Positions 1 to 10,488 of a stretch of 64,000 bases of DNA are shown one piece after another. The DNA lies in the NCBI GenBank assembly GCA_036172665.1, contig CM069875.1:24955806-25019805 (forward strand). Reading direction: 5' to 3'. Numbering within the stretch: the first letter of the stretch is position 1; each line of letters opens with the position of its first letter. Made by a program: the position numbers and the translations under genes. Source of the stretch: Prosopocoilus inquinatus. Its lineage: Eukaryota; Arthropoda; Insecta; Coleoptera; Lucanidae. Below the pieces are notes generated by a model. The model did no database searches. It saw only the letters and a program-made list of their open reading frames with translations, and was not told where the DNA came from.

Positions 1-160
1 TGGTAGGACTTCTCTATTCGGTATTTCTGCTTCTTCACCTGGTAAGACTTCTCTGTTCGGTATTTCTGCTTCTTCAACAGGTAAGACTTCTCTGTTCGGT
101 ATTTCTACTTCTTCAACTGGTAAGACTTCTCTGTTCGGTGGTACAATGGCTTCGATATCT
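1..160 (-). repeat. 39-bp coding tandem repeat in PRP1
   Basis: A direct repeat of period 39 bp (units start near 2, 41, 80 and 119 on the plus strand) encodes the 13-residue unit. Copies differ by a few substitutions only. It continues off the left edge, so copy number cannot be given. Confidence 0.8.
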
Positions 161-491
161 TCGGCCGGTAGGACTTCTCTAGTCGGTGGTTTAACAACTT
201 CGATATCAACACCTGGTAAGACTTCTCTTACCGGAGGTTGAACAATTTCTTCCGCCGGAGCTGGCAGAACTTGTTGAACTTCGTCATTGCCGCCAAACCA
301 AGACCATGAAAATGCATTTAGCCCTGTTTTTAATACACTTCATAAATATGTAAATAAATTATTAATGGTGTAATATTATTATTTTCGAAACAATTTTCTT
401 ATTTTCATTACTCCTAATATAAACTCTGTAAAAAGTGTAACATTTTACCTGTGGCACAGAGCAGTACTACAACGAAAATCAACTTCGCCAT
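1..491 (-). CDS. PRP1: secreted repeat protein, first member of the cluster (partial, C-terminus beyond window)
   Basis: Two-exon minus-strand gene. Exon 1 coding part is 449-491 (43 nt), starting at the ATG at 491 and encoding MAKLIFVVVLLCAT, a hydrophobic signal peptide. The intron is 324-448 (GT..AG, phase 1, 125 nt). Exon 2 runs from 323 leftwards out of the window. The junction gives G-LNA-FSWSW, so signal peptidase probably cuts after LNA. The mature N-terminus is Trp-rich (FSWSWFGG) and is followed by an acidic stretch and then a 13-residue repeat of the type NREVLPVEEAEIP (39-bp DNA period, 1 to about 160). No cysteine is visible in the part present. It is less proline-rich than its three paralogues, but it shares the exon structure, the LNA cleavage site and the GATA-TATA promoter. 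No enzymatic domain is recognised. A secreted structural or mucin-like role is an inference. Confidence 0.85.
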
Positions 492-537
492 TGCGACGTA
501 GTACGACTTCTTCTCGATAAAATGTTCCTCTGAATGC

Positions 538-564
538 TTTATATATAAAATGTGTGGACTTATC
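538..564 (-). promoter_or_regulatory. PRP1 core promoter: GATAAG box plus TATA box
   Basis: On the minus strand a GGATAAG motif (GATAAG = 559-564) is followed 13 bp later by TATATAAA (538-545), 47 bp above the ATG at 491. The same GATAAG-N10-13-TATATAA arrangement occurs in all four cluster genes, so it is probably a real promoter with a very short 5' leader. Confidence 0.65.
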
Positions 565-599
565 CGACTTACTCTAAGATAGGTTATAAATTAATAAAG

Positions 600-1930
600 A
601 TAGATTAATGCTAATGCATTTTTGATAATCAGCAACATGAAATGGGAAAATAAATTAAGCAATAAACACGTCACACCTAAGTACTTAAATAAAGGCCTAA
701 ACTTTTTTACAAAGTACAAATTCTTCACGGAAAAATGTTTCCTGATATACTTTTCAGAATCTGCAGATTTACTTATTTTCTTCAATGTTTTATATATCTT
801 GTGAGGCTGTAAAAAAAGAAATTAAAATTAAAATCCAGGCGATTTAATACGCGTCTAGACACGTAGTTATTAATGTTTCTTTTACATTTATTATCGTTTA
901 TTGATTATAAGCTTCATGTATAACAAAGGAATTATTTATAAATTTCTGTTCAATATTTATTTATAAACTTGAAATCGATAGTGACTGTTATTCAAGCTTT
1001 ATATACAAAAGAGATGGATGAACTAATTGTGAATCATAATGCGTTTGCGTGGAACAATTAAGTTCATACGTGACTTTAGTCTTATTATTGGAAAATAAAC
1101 ACTATTGGTTTACATGCATTCATGTGTATTCCGTAAGCACCAACCCATTTCAATTGACATCTAACAATAATTGAAGAGAATTAATTGATATGTAACCACA
1201 GCAACCACAGTTATCCACCAGAGATTTCTTCATACCGTAACATTTAAAAATTTACCTAAAGGATAAATTTAAGTTTTTTATGACAGGTTAAAAGTTTATG
1301 TCTAAATTGAAACTTGAATTTCTACAATCTTCATGTGCGTTAAACTTCTTTATGAACTCAGATTTATACAGAATTGACTCTACTATGTTTTATTCCGAAG
1401 AAGTGTCATGTTAGGCCCAGTTGCATGTACGATCCCATTTTTAACCTTATGCCAATCCTTAACAAATAATGTCTGCATATCATTTAAATGTATCATTTTA
1501 AGTAGGATTATAACATTTTTAAGTAACTGCGTTGTAAATGAATTAAACGAATTAACTTTGGACGAAAGAAGTAGGTATTCTCTTTTACAATTTTTTTTTC
1601 TTCGCTCTAGTTTTTATTCAGTAGTTATCTGGAACTTCTGCTTATGAGTAAAGATGGGATATTTAGTCCGTAAAAAATCGATAAATGCGTATACTTGATT
1701 TTTGGATGACTTAATTATGTTACCAGGTATTTGTTTTCTCATGATAGGTTTTTAAAGAGGTGTAAAAAAAATAAAGTCGTTATACAAAATTCTGTACAAA
1801 AAGATGATAACGACTTTTTTTATTAATTTTATTCAAAATTATAGATAATGACATTAATTTTATTTTTGTGCAAAATAATGAGTAATGACTTTAATTAAAC
1901 ATTACTAAAAGGAAGATCATAAAATATATC
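600..1930. other. Non-coding interval upstream of PRP1
   Basis: No coding region is supported. At about 988-1005 a short stretch resembles the TATA region of PRP3 (AAGCTTTATATAC), but it has no signal-peptide exon after it. At 1765-1822 there is a small hairpin built from GTCGTTAT and its complement, possibly a decayed MITE. Confidence 0.4.
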
Positions 1931-1939
1931 TGGACCACA

Positions 1940-2112
1940 GCCATGGATTAAGGAGGCTCCTTCAAGGCCACCTCAAGGTACCCTCAGCAAACAACAAATA
2001 TGGTGAAAGAACACTTGATTCTGTGATACCCAAAACTTTTAACAAACTATCAGAAAGATTGTTACATTTAAGCTCCCGAAAGAAACTGAAGAGTGAGTTA
2101 AAAAATTAGTCG
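1940..2112 (+). pseudogene. Possible C-terminal tail of a non-LTR retrotransposon ORF2
   Basis: Plus-strand translation gives a stretch containing YGERTLDSVIPKTFNKLSE and ending ...SELKN-stop. This resembles the conserved end of CR1/Jockey-type ORF2 proteins (a Pro-x-x-(W/F)-Asn-x-Leu motif followed by Lys-rich residues). No reverse transcriptase domain precedes it, so it would be a severely 5'-truncated copy. The match is short and could be chance. Confidence 0.3.
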
Positions 2113-2239
2113 GCAGTCTTTCTATGTGATCTTCTAGGTGTGTCAGTGTGCGTGACGTATATTGGTTTACACTTATGGAGGGCACGTAACTTTGCTTGCT
2201 AGTTAAGATGTCCGTTGAACAGAGATATTAGAGATGAAC

Positions 2240-2610
2240 AGTTTAAACAGCGACATCCTACGATCACTTTTTGACCTAACATTGCAGTAGGATTGACAAA
2301 TTGAAGTCAGTTTGCTGCATAAGAAGTCATCCCATGCAAGGCGGCCGTGCTTCCTGTCAAAGCATAATGAAGTGAATATCTGGAGCAGCCTCTGTACAGC
2401 TGATTCAGCCCTATTTGGGGCTTCTTAAGCAGACGCGTAGCTCAAAAGTTCCACTGAAAACCAAAACGATTTGACCAAGGATATAATAGTGAACTCTTGA
2501 TTTATGCGTCTACAGAACAAGCCCCAAATAAGGTTGAAACAGTTGTACAGAGGCTGTCCAAGGGATTCAATGCAATCAAAAACGATTTGCAGCAATTTTT
2601 TTTTAGAGGT
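2240..2610. repeat. Hammerhead-bearing repeat (family A), two inverted decayed copies
   Basis: A repeat arm at about 2245-2372 (also found at 39235-39370 and 44595-44893) is followed by a minus-strand hammerhead-like relic at 2390-2434 and then, inverted, a plus-strand relic at about 2505-2555. The inverted copy ends in the shared tail containing AATCAAAAACGATTTGCA. Core residues are mutated: the minus copy has CTTAAGA for CTGAAGA and GAAT for GAAA, and the plus copy has CAGAACA. Both should be dead. The arrangement matches the intact-core copy at 38455-38499. Confidence 0.7.
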
Positions 2611-3290
2611 ATTAGACTCTACCACAGGTGCTTAATATTTTATGAACTCGAAACATAATTAGAATGCGTTTATTTTTTTTCGATTACTTTTTTTTGTCTT
2701 TCTTTTCTGTCTTTTCTTTGGTTATTTGCTACTCTTGATAATAAATTGTTTTGCTGATTGTTTTTGCCTAAGTATCTAAACTGTTGCAGATGGATTTAAT
2801 TAATGTTTTTTTTTTCGATTAATTTATGTTGCATAATTTAAACTAGGCACTCCGCAATACTTGACAAAATTGTATTTATTTGATCGTCTGCTGATACTAC
2901 TGACAAGCCCTTAGGCTTGTAACTTAATAATCACATTTTTTAGTTTTCAGTACTGTCATTAAAATGTCAATTAAGTAACGTGTATTACCTAATTTCTGGA
3001 TTTGTATTTTGCATTGAGAAATTCTTTCTTTGTTGTACTTTTGTCTTGACAGGAATATGAAATAAATTTAAAAAAAGTTAGTGTTTTATTTAACTCTATT
3101 GGACGTTTTTAAGAATCTACAGTAAGGAAATAAGTACCTGGTATCATAAGTAAATCATCCAAATCAAGTATTTCTTGACTTTTTTAAGGCCTAAATATCC
3201 GACGTTTACTTATAAGACAACAAAATATGCTGCTTTGCAATTGTCAAGGAATCTTCCGGATTAGTGTTTAAATTTGTCTGCAATTTATTA

Positions 3291-3345
3291 AATACGAAGC
3301 TATAAATCTGTAGCGAAACGTTGAGTCATCATATTTCTGTTCGGT
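3291..3345 (+). repeat. Family B hammerhead-like repeat relic
   Basis: The stretch matches the right arm of the palindromic insertion at 9184-9391: ACGAAGCTATAAATC, TGTAGC, GAAACGTTGAG and, further on, a TTCTGTTCGGTTTAGG segment related to TTCTGTCCGGTTTGAG. The CTGA half of the core is lost (AATA), so it should be inactive. Confidence 0.55.
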
Positions 3346-3429
3346 TTAGGTTTTACTTTTGCGGTCACACAATATATTGACAATAAATGTCGTAAACATT
3401 ATGCATTAAGGTTAATCGTGAAACGAGCG

Positions 3430-3690
3430 ATTGGCTTTTAACATTTGTTTATGCTAGCTTTATGTAGCTCCTTTGTTTTGTCTGCTTTTGCTTCGCGAAA
3501 ACTTCGCTCATTTTGCCTTTTTGGTATTAACCATTCTAGGCATTTACTATGTGTAGACTGTGCTGGGTCAATCAACGAACAGAAAAAACATTCCTGGCCC
3601 TGATGGGATCTGAATCCACGCTGCAACATGACACAACCTCTAATGTCGACTAGGCTAATCGCTGAGCCACGCTACAACCCTTAGTGAAGT
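3430..3690 (-). mobile_element. tRNA-derived SINE
   Basis: On the minus strand the 5' end carries an A-box-like TGGCTCAGCGATTAGCC (complement of 3653-3669) and, about 45 bp later, a B-box-like GTGGATTCAGATCC (complement of 3606-3619). This spacing is typical of a tRNA-related head, followed by a roughly 170-bp body. No clear poly-A or target duplication was seen, so the 3' boundary is approximate. Confidence 0.55.
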
Positions 3691-3699
3691 CGATCTTGT

Positions 3700-5090
3700 A
3701 GTACTTTCGGAGTAATACAATATTTTTTAACTTTAGCCAGATAGTCGTCTGTATCATTTTATTCAAGGTAGAAACGGGTTGTAAAAATTAGCTGAGAAGA
3801 CGATTGCAAAAATTTAATTAAAAACAAAAAACAGAAACAGTAAAAACACTCGATGTAAAATTTGACTATCTTTAATGAACCCCCTGGTTATGAATAATCG
3901 TACGTACGCACTTTGCGTGCTGAAGTTACTTCATTTAAATGTCAAGCAATCGAATGATATCAAATTTGAGGACTTGTTTTAAATTCTTCTTGAAAAACAA
4001 ATTATAGATTTTAGAAACTCTGTGGCACTGATAGACAAAGATATCAAATAAGATATCCGGTTGTTCAAATATAATTTAAGCGATTTAAATCTCTGTTAAA
4101 AAATATTTTAAGATTGCCGGTTTCTTTGCCAATCAGTCTGATACTTTTCTAGCGACAATGGATTAAAAAAAAATTAATAAATTAGTTGTTTAGGAACATT
4201 TCGGTTTGTTACATCCAGTGTATCGATCCCGTCGCACAGTGAGTACAAACGGCTAGTTTGTGGAAGAAATACAATAACTTTGCAATTAGATGACATATGT
4301 AAATGAGATTTTGAACAGTGATCAATTGTATGATTATGGTTTAGTATGAGTGAAAGTAAAAGTCAGGTATCATAATTACGGAAAATAGTCATAAGTATTA
4401 GAGGGAAAAAAATACACAATTTCTACCTAAAAACGCAAGTTAATCGTTCCAAACCTCATTTCCTCACAGATAAACTTAAATAATTCCAAAGAGAGTAGTG
4501 ATGAGCAAATAATGAAAACAGTGAGGCACTAATATTAATTTGTGTGATCCACAAAAACAAGTCAGTACTAGTAAGAAAGTAATTTAGATTCAGAAAATAA
4601 TATAACAATAATAATACAATCTTGTTGACAAAATTCCGGACACAATTGGTTTTTTTATTTTGAATCAGTGGTTAATATAGGCAATTTCGTGGAAAAAAAA
4701 TCATTAACAAAACAGAATAACATAAGTAAAGAAAATATTGTAAAGTTGTAAAGTATATGACTGTGAACTAAGGTGACGAAAAGTATACAATTAAGTTTCA
4801 GATTATAACAAAAAAAAAATAATAAAAGAAAATTCATCAGGAAATATTTTACACAGTAATTAATTCGCATACTTGTTGGGGCAATTGTAAATGTTTGGGT
4901 GTTAATATCGTTCGCAATGTAGAGATACGTGGGCTGCTGGAAAATTTTCTGGAATCTAGTAGGTATAGAATTGTTAGCGTTTATCAACTGTCATATTTGA
5001 AAAATTTTACGTTTTTCGCCTATAATTCTATTGACAGTTCCTATCCACGTGAACTAGTTTTGTTTATACAGCATTTGAGAAAAAGTAATT
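3700..5090. other. Intergenic interval without recognised features
   Basis: AT-rich, with frequent homopolymer A/T runs. No supported gene, TIR pair or RNA gene was seen. Confidence 0.4.
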
Positions 5091-5100
5091 TTGTGTAAAC

Positions 5101-5372
5101 ATGAAAATCTCGCGTGAAAATTTTTGTGCCATGATTTCTTACGATTTCAAATGTGGTCTAACGCCGAAACAATGCCTCGATCGGCTTCATTTGGCTTTTG
5201 GAGATGAAGCACCATCAAAGAGCAGTGTTTATAATTGGTTTGCCGAATTCTAGCGTGGACGTACCTCTCTCAGTGACGAATTTCGTGAAGGTCGTCCATC
5301 AACATCTGTTGTTGCCACTAATGTAGATGCTGTGCGCGAAATGCTTGAGCGAGATCGACATGTAAAAGAATT
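5101..5372 (+). pseudogene. Mariner transposase N-terminal fragment (broken)
   Basis: The plus-strand reading from ATG 5101 encodes the mariner paired-HTH head (residues such as SRENFCAMISYDFKCGLTPK, then SSVYNWFAEF, then RGRTSLSDEFREGRPST). An in-frame TAG lies at about 5252, inside the run between WFAEF and RGRTSL. The homology stops near RDRHVKE at about 5372, where an unrelated Transib relic begins. The catalytic domain is absent. This is a dead, 3'-truncated mariner copy. Confidence 0.85.
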
Positions 5373-7065
5373 TTATGTACTGTGATTGGCATATAGTACC
5401 AACCATAATTATCCACAAAATACTTTGCTGCTTCCAACGCATAAGCCCCAAACTTTTGTGCATGAACACGAGAGGTTATAGCTCCTAAAATTATGGCAAA
5501 ACGGTTGATTAGTTCAACTGTCACTCCCATTATTTCAACTAAGATTTCTGGGTTACGGAGAAAACGACATGAGGTGTTTCTAGTGTACGAAGTTCCTGAC
5601 CCTTGCTCGACAAGATCAATTCATAAACCTAAAATTTGGTGGAATTTCTCTTGAATTCTTTTATTGACCGCCATTTTTGCAGGTTTCGTTTCACTATTTG
5701 TGGACCATTTGCGAAATGAAAGATTGTAAGCGATATGCAAAATGCACTCCATAAATTTAATTCTTGCATGCAGTGGTGATATTCCTAACCCGTAGGTCCT
5801 TTGATTTGGCGTTTTGGTCAAGATTGTTCATTTCTTTAGGTGTTGCGTGGTAAATGTAATATGTGGAACTGGATTTAGTATTTGTGACAGTTTGTGCAAT
5901 CTTACCATCAATCTTTGTAAAAGCTAGTTTATGATGAACTTGCAAATTTTTACTGTCAATTCACATGGCTATTGGCTGTAACTCACTAATTGTTGACTCC
6001 ATCTGCTCCACCAGCTGGTAAGTTTTCTCCTTAGTTTCTTTCATATATTCGAATTGTACGGGTCTGGTTAAGCCCCGGGGGTGGACTGGCTTGCTGGTCT
6101 GCTCCCGTCCGGTCGATTGAGTTGGACTCGTAGTGGCAGTGGTTGACAGCCCGCATGCTGGGCTAGGGGTGGTTTCCCCACCTCGGCGGGTGAGCTACGT
6201 TTTTAGCTCGGGCACTAGCCTGCAGAGCTAGTAGAGAGTGGATAGTCTCTCGCCTATACCAGATGGGGAGCGGGGCTTGCAACCCAATCCATTCTGGGAG
6301 TCCGCATGTTGATCAAGACATGCGGGCGCGTTGATTGGGCGTATCTCAATCCCGACGCCATAGGTGGCCGTGTAATCGAGCCCTTTGGGCGGGTGTTGCA
6401 CGTAAAATCCTTAGGACTTCTGTACGGGTCTGCAGAAACGTGTTGAAGATGGTCGACTGTTTGTCTAAACGTCTGTATTTGTTTTTGATCGTAATACTAG
6501 AGGGACCATAGATATCATAAATAGGTTACTATCGGTTATATCTGCTTCTGTCTGTTTATTTTGAGCAAATTTTAGATGATATTGACTTTGATTTGCTGAC
6601 CCATCACATCCCCATTTCGAAATTAATGTAAATTTGTCATCACTCATATTGAGGGCTTCGTCGTTTGTAGTTCTGCAAATTCTTCTGGCAGTATGATCCC
6701 ATACACTTTGTAAATTAAGTTTTACACTAGTTTCACTTATATTCATGTTGTCAGGATAACAGTTTTGCTTAGCTTCCTCTAATAAATAATAAGGTGGAAA
6801 TACATCATATCCATGGTTATTAAGGGCTGTTCTTATAATCTCGTATTGGTGTTTAGATAGGTCCGCGTCCATCATAAGAGCTAAGGCTTTATCCGTGTCT
6901 AAATATTTCTTGCCGTTATTTTGGTTCACAGTCTTCCCTGCAGCTGTTTGTATCTGTTCTTCACAATAAATTTCCTTGTATTCAGCCTACCGATAATGCC
7001 CGTCGTTTAGAGACTCCTGGTTCAAATTCTGTGTCTCTTTCTTCAAGCTCGTATTGTACAACAAA
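5373..7065 (-). pseudogene. Transib (RAG1-like) transposase pseudogene, interrupted
   Basis: Decayed minus-strand transposase. The upstream part (6465-6929 and a little beyond) has LSKHQYEIIRTALNNHG, then AKQNCYP, ISETSVKLNLQ and SKWGCDGSA (near 6600), where the Asp probably corresponds to the first catalytic Asp of the Transib/RAG1 family. The middle (5621-5945) has DGKIAQTVTNTKSS, ATPKEMNNL and ISPLHARIKFMECILH. The end (5318-5530) has GVTVELINRFAIIL, KYFVDNYGWYYMP and VHKILLH, and stops before the expected final catalytic Glu block. Parts lie in different frames with stops, and a 354-bp GC-rich insertion (6067-6420) splits it. Family assignment rests on recognising the order of motifs shared with RAG1. 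It is clearly not functional. Confidence 0.7.
6055..6432. mobile_element. 354-bp GC-rich insertion with 12-bp target duplication
   Basis: TGTACGGGTCTG occurs at 6055-6066 and again at 6421-6432, bracketing 354 bp that is far more GC-rich than anything around it. It sits inside the Transib relic. There is no ORF, no poly-A and no TIR. Twelve-bp duplications suggest LINE-machinery insertion of a SINE or a short LINE 5' segment. The family was not recognised. Confidence 0.7.
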
Positions 7066-7690
7066 CTCCTTTGAGCCATTTCGTGTTACTGACGAAAAAT
7101 TTTTCTCGTGTTCTATTACTTTGTTGCCACTTTGCGTTAAATTTGGACAGGAAGCGTTTTTTAATGTCCTGTAATGTCTTGTGGATTTGGTGTTCAGCTA
7201 ATTTTGCATACGTTTTGCGTAAAAAAAACTTTACACGAATATGCGTACTTTCGTAAAATGCAGTACTTTACGTGACAACTCATAATTTTAAATTGTATCA
7301 CTAGATATAGACGACTCTAACACAAGTAAATACGGAAAGGATGCATTAAAAACATATAATTGTTTTTGTAACTTTATTCTACTTGCTTATACATGCATAT
7401 GAATTTTCTTAATACTCGACTCTCATTTTTGTCTCCTTATACCACTGAACTTCAAAGTCTTCCTGACCTTCCGTTTGCTACATATACCTGATTGTGTTTG
7501 TTAAGTGATAATCCACCATCTTTTAGCTCTTAAATATACTACTAATAAAACGTGCTGCAAACACTTCGAAAAATGACTTTTTTCCGCTCATTTTCCACTG
7601 TGCGCCACATTAAAGAGGAACAACCGAGTGTTCACGAGGCAGTCTTACAGTATGAGCATAATCTAGTGTTACTAATCTTCTCCCTTCTGT
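7066..7690. other. Interval between the Transib relic and the LINE
   Basis: No gene is supported. There are short Thr/Ser/Phe-rich open stretches only. Confidence 0.35.
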
Positions 7691-9171
7691 TGATATAGTT
7701 GCAGTAAAATTATTAACAAATTCCGCTCCATTATGTATTGTGGTACTCTCTATGAAATGAATGAATATGAATTGTTTATTGAATTATTGAGTAATATAGA
7801 AGACCTCTCTGCCCATAGAGTAATTATAGTGGAAGATTTCAACGCCCCTCAGTTTCGAAGCGCCTCTTTAAATGGAATAACTATATTGCTAAATAATTTC
7901 AAAGAATTTCTTAACTTGGAACAATATAATAACATTCTTAATAACTATGATCGTACTCTTGATCTTGTATTTTCTAATGTATGCTGTATTGTTGAAAGGT
8001 CGGAATATGCTTTGGTGAATGAAGACTTGTATCATCCTGCACTGGAATTCTATCTTAACGATCACTCTCAGATCAATTTTCAAAACAATAACGAAGTTTC
8101 CAATTTTAACTTTAGAAAGGCGAATTTTTTTGCTTTATATGATTGTTTGCTGTTCATGGATTGGTCCCAATTGCAAAATATTAACGAAGTTAATGAAGCT
8201 TGCTCTGTTTTTTACAATTTAATTTATGCAGTATTTGAAATTTCTGTTCCCAAGTATTCCTCGCGGTCCCATCAGTCTTGCAGATATCCACCATGGTTTA
8301 AGACAGAAATCACTAACTTACTTAAAATCAAAGCTAATGTCCACAAGAAATATAAGAAATTCAAATCTAACGATTATATAAACTTATTCAAATACTATCG
8401 ATCAAAATGTAAACAACTAATACATGTTACTTATAACAACTACATCCACAACATTGAAGGAAATATACGTTCAAATCCCAAAAGTCTTTGGCATCTACTC
8501 AGGCTAATGCAGATCGCATAAACATCACTAATTCTATACCTCACAGCACAACAGTGAATGTTCCTAAATTCTCTGAAAATGATATACTGGGTGCCTTGAA
8601 AAATCTAAACTACAGCTTTACTGCTGGTGTTGATGGAATTCCTAGTTTCTTAGTCAAAGATTGTACTTTTATATTTGTAAAACCCTTACTTATAATTTAT
8701 AATCTAATTTTAAAACACTCAGTATTTCCCAAAATCTGGAAATAAGCTTCTATTTGTCCAGTCTTTAAGAAGGAAGACCAAAGCTGTGTCGAGAATTACC
8801 GGCCAATCACTATCATTTGCAACTTTGCCAAGGTTTTTGAAAGTCTCTTAGTAAAATCCATCTATCACTCAGTAAAGTTTTATATAGATAGCGATCAACT
8901 TGGTTTAATGGAAAAACGATAAACGACAATAAAGGTCAAGTCGATGTAGTATATACTGATTTCCAAAAAGCTTTGGATAAAATCGATCACTACATCTTAT
9001 TAAAAAAGCTGCATTGTTATGGTTTTTCACAACATTTAATTAACTTTTTTTCATCCTGTCTCATGGACAGATGGAATATAGTCCAATACCAAATTTTTTT
9101 CTCTAATAAATACTCACCAACCTCTGGGGTGCCACAAGGGTCTAATCTTATTGTTCTTATTATTTATAAAC

Positions 9172-9403
9172 GACATAAATAGTAAGTAGAAAGTTTTTTT
9201 AATCTCAAACCGGACAGAAAAATGAAGGGAAACACACTCAACGTTTCGCTATAGATTTATAGCTTCGTCACTCCTGACGAAGCTATAAATCTATAGCGAA
9301 ACGTTGAGTGTGTTTCCCTTCATTTTTCTGTCCGGTTTGAGATTAAAAAAACTTTCTACTTACTATTTTCATCGGACAAGAACAAACTTCAGACATAAAT
9401 AGT
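9172..9403. mobile_element. Palindromic family B element inserted in the LINE, with 12-bp target duplications
   Basis: GACATAAATAGT at 9172-9183 is repeated at 9392-9403. Between them, 9177-9368 is a perfect palindrome (94-nt arms, 4-nt spacer CTCC at 9271-9274) followed by an asymmetric tail containing TTTTCATCGGACA. Removing the insert plus one duplication restores continuity of the LINE reverse transcriptase frame between the INDI and FADD residues, which confirms the boundaries. The element contains the hammerhead-like motif at 9269-9310. Confidence 0.85.
9269..9310 (+). ncRNA. Hammerhead-ribozyme-like motif (family B)
   Basis: Helix I is CACTC (9269-9273) with GAGTG (9306-9310). Core CTGACGA is at 9274-9280, followed by one extra A. 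Helix II is GCTATA/TATAGC (9282-9287 with 9292-9297) and loop AATC. GAAA is at 9298-9301, then CGTT with predicted cleavage after 9305. Helix III would be only ACGU without a loop, so cleavage would need a dimer, and the extra A after the core may weaken it. Hammerheads of this minimal kind are established in Penelope-like elements and animal retrozymes. Activity here is inference. Confidence 0.5.
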
Positions 9404-10488
9404 GTTATATCTTGCTGTAAGTTGCTCTTTGCTGATGATATGAAAATATTCTTAAAAATCACTTCAATTTCTGACTGTCTTGTTCTTCAGAGAAATCTTG
9501 ATGCTATAGTTCGTTGGTGCAAAAATAATCTTCTTCCACTTAACATACCTAAATGTTCCGTTATTACCTACTCTAAAAAGCATGCTCCGTATTTGTTTAT
9601 TTACTCTATTAATGATATTCGCTTAACAAGAGTTGACTGTATTACTGATTTGGGCGTTACTTTTGATGCTAACCTAACGTTTACACAGCATATTTTAAAT
9701 ATCGTTTCCAAGGCCGTATGGTCGTATCTATCGCAACTGTAGAGAATTTTCGGATGTAATAACATTACATACTTTATACTTCTGTCTTATAAGATCAAGA
9801 TTTGAATATTGCTCCATTGTTTGGTTTCCCATCTTCTCTACATATATTCACCTTATTGAAGCAGTGCAGAGAAAATTTTTCAAATTCTTAAGCTTCCTCC
9901 AAGATGGAGAATATCCTCACGAGGGCTTTAGTCAAAAAGTTTTGTTATCTAGGTATGACTGTGCGTCCTTACATACTAGACGCATTTGTTCGGCTATAAA
10001 CTTAATTCTTATATAACTTAATCTGCTTCAAAAGTGATTATTGCCCTTGGTTGCTTGATAGAATAAATTTCTTTATTCCCAGACTTAATTCACGCCAAAA
10101 TCAAACGTTCTATGTTGCTTCAAGCCGTACTAATTTGTTATTTAAATCCCCCATTTCAGTAATGTGTCATTATTTCAATCCCATCTGTAATATATGTGAC
10201 ATAAATGCTGTTTCTATAAAGTATATAATTTCTGAAGCAACTAATTTGTTTGAGCGTTAGCCGGTTTTCTTTTAGTCTTCTCCTTTTAGTCAGTCACTGC
10301 AAAGGAACTTATTGTTAGTTTAGTTTTGCTATTGTATGTATAATGTCTTATTTAGGTACTAGGTTATCTTCAATATAACTTTTCTCCTTAGCCGCGAATT
10401 GTACGATTAAATTTATTTATTTATTTTTTTATTATATTTCCTGTAATTGGGTGTTACCTGTTGAAAAGAAAGTATTATTATTATTATA

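Larger units (their letters stand above)
7700..10488 (+). mobile_element. Jockey/CR1-type non-LTR retrotransposon, 5'-truncated and decayed
   Basis: ORF2 relic. The first part (7733-8521) ends an APE-type endonuclease (VIIVEDFNAP, corresponding to the GDFNAP-type motif) and the linker. The reverse transcriptase follows in pieces: SFTAGVDGIPSFLVKDC (about 8620-8670), YTDFQKALDKIDHYILLKKL (about 8950-9010), PTSGVPQGS (about 9120), LLFADD (9422-9440), then WCKNNLLPLNIPKC. Frameshifts and stops break every part, and a 208-bp foldback insertion (9184-9391) sits between the GVPQG and FADD motifs. The 3' end is a TATT/ATT simple-sequence tail ending near 10488, typical of this superfamily. The exact clade was not decided. 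Confidence 0.85.

Noticed and set aside
1..491. CRISPR-like array from the regular 39-bp repeats
   Set aside because: Repeats are contiguous without spacers, lie in a coding frame and are in a eukaryotic genome.
988..1005. TATA-like AAGCTTTATATAC similar to the PRP3 promoter, possible fifth cluster gene
   Set aside because: No GATAAG box at the right distance and no 43-nt signal-peptide exon or LNA junction downstream on the minus strand.
4655..4987. 110-residue minus-strand open frame
   Set aside because: Phe/Leu/Asn-rich composition typical of AT-rich noise. No domain, start context or splice partner.
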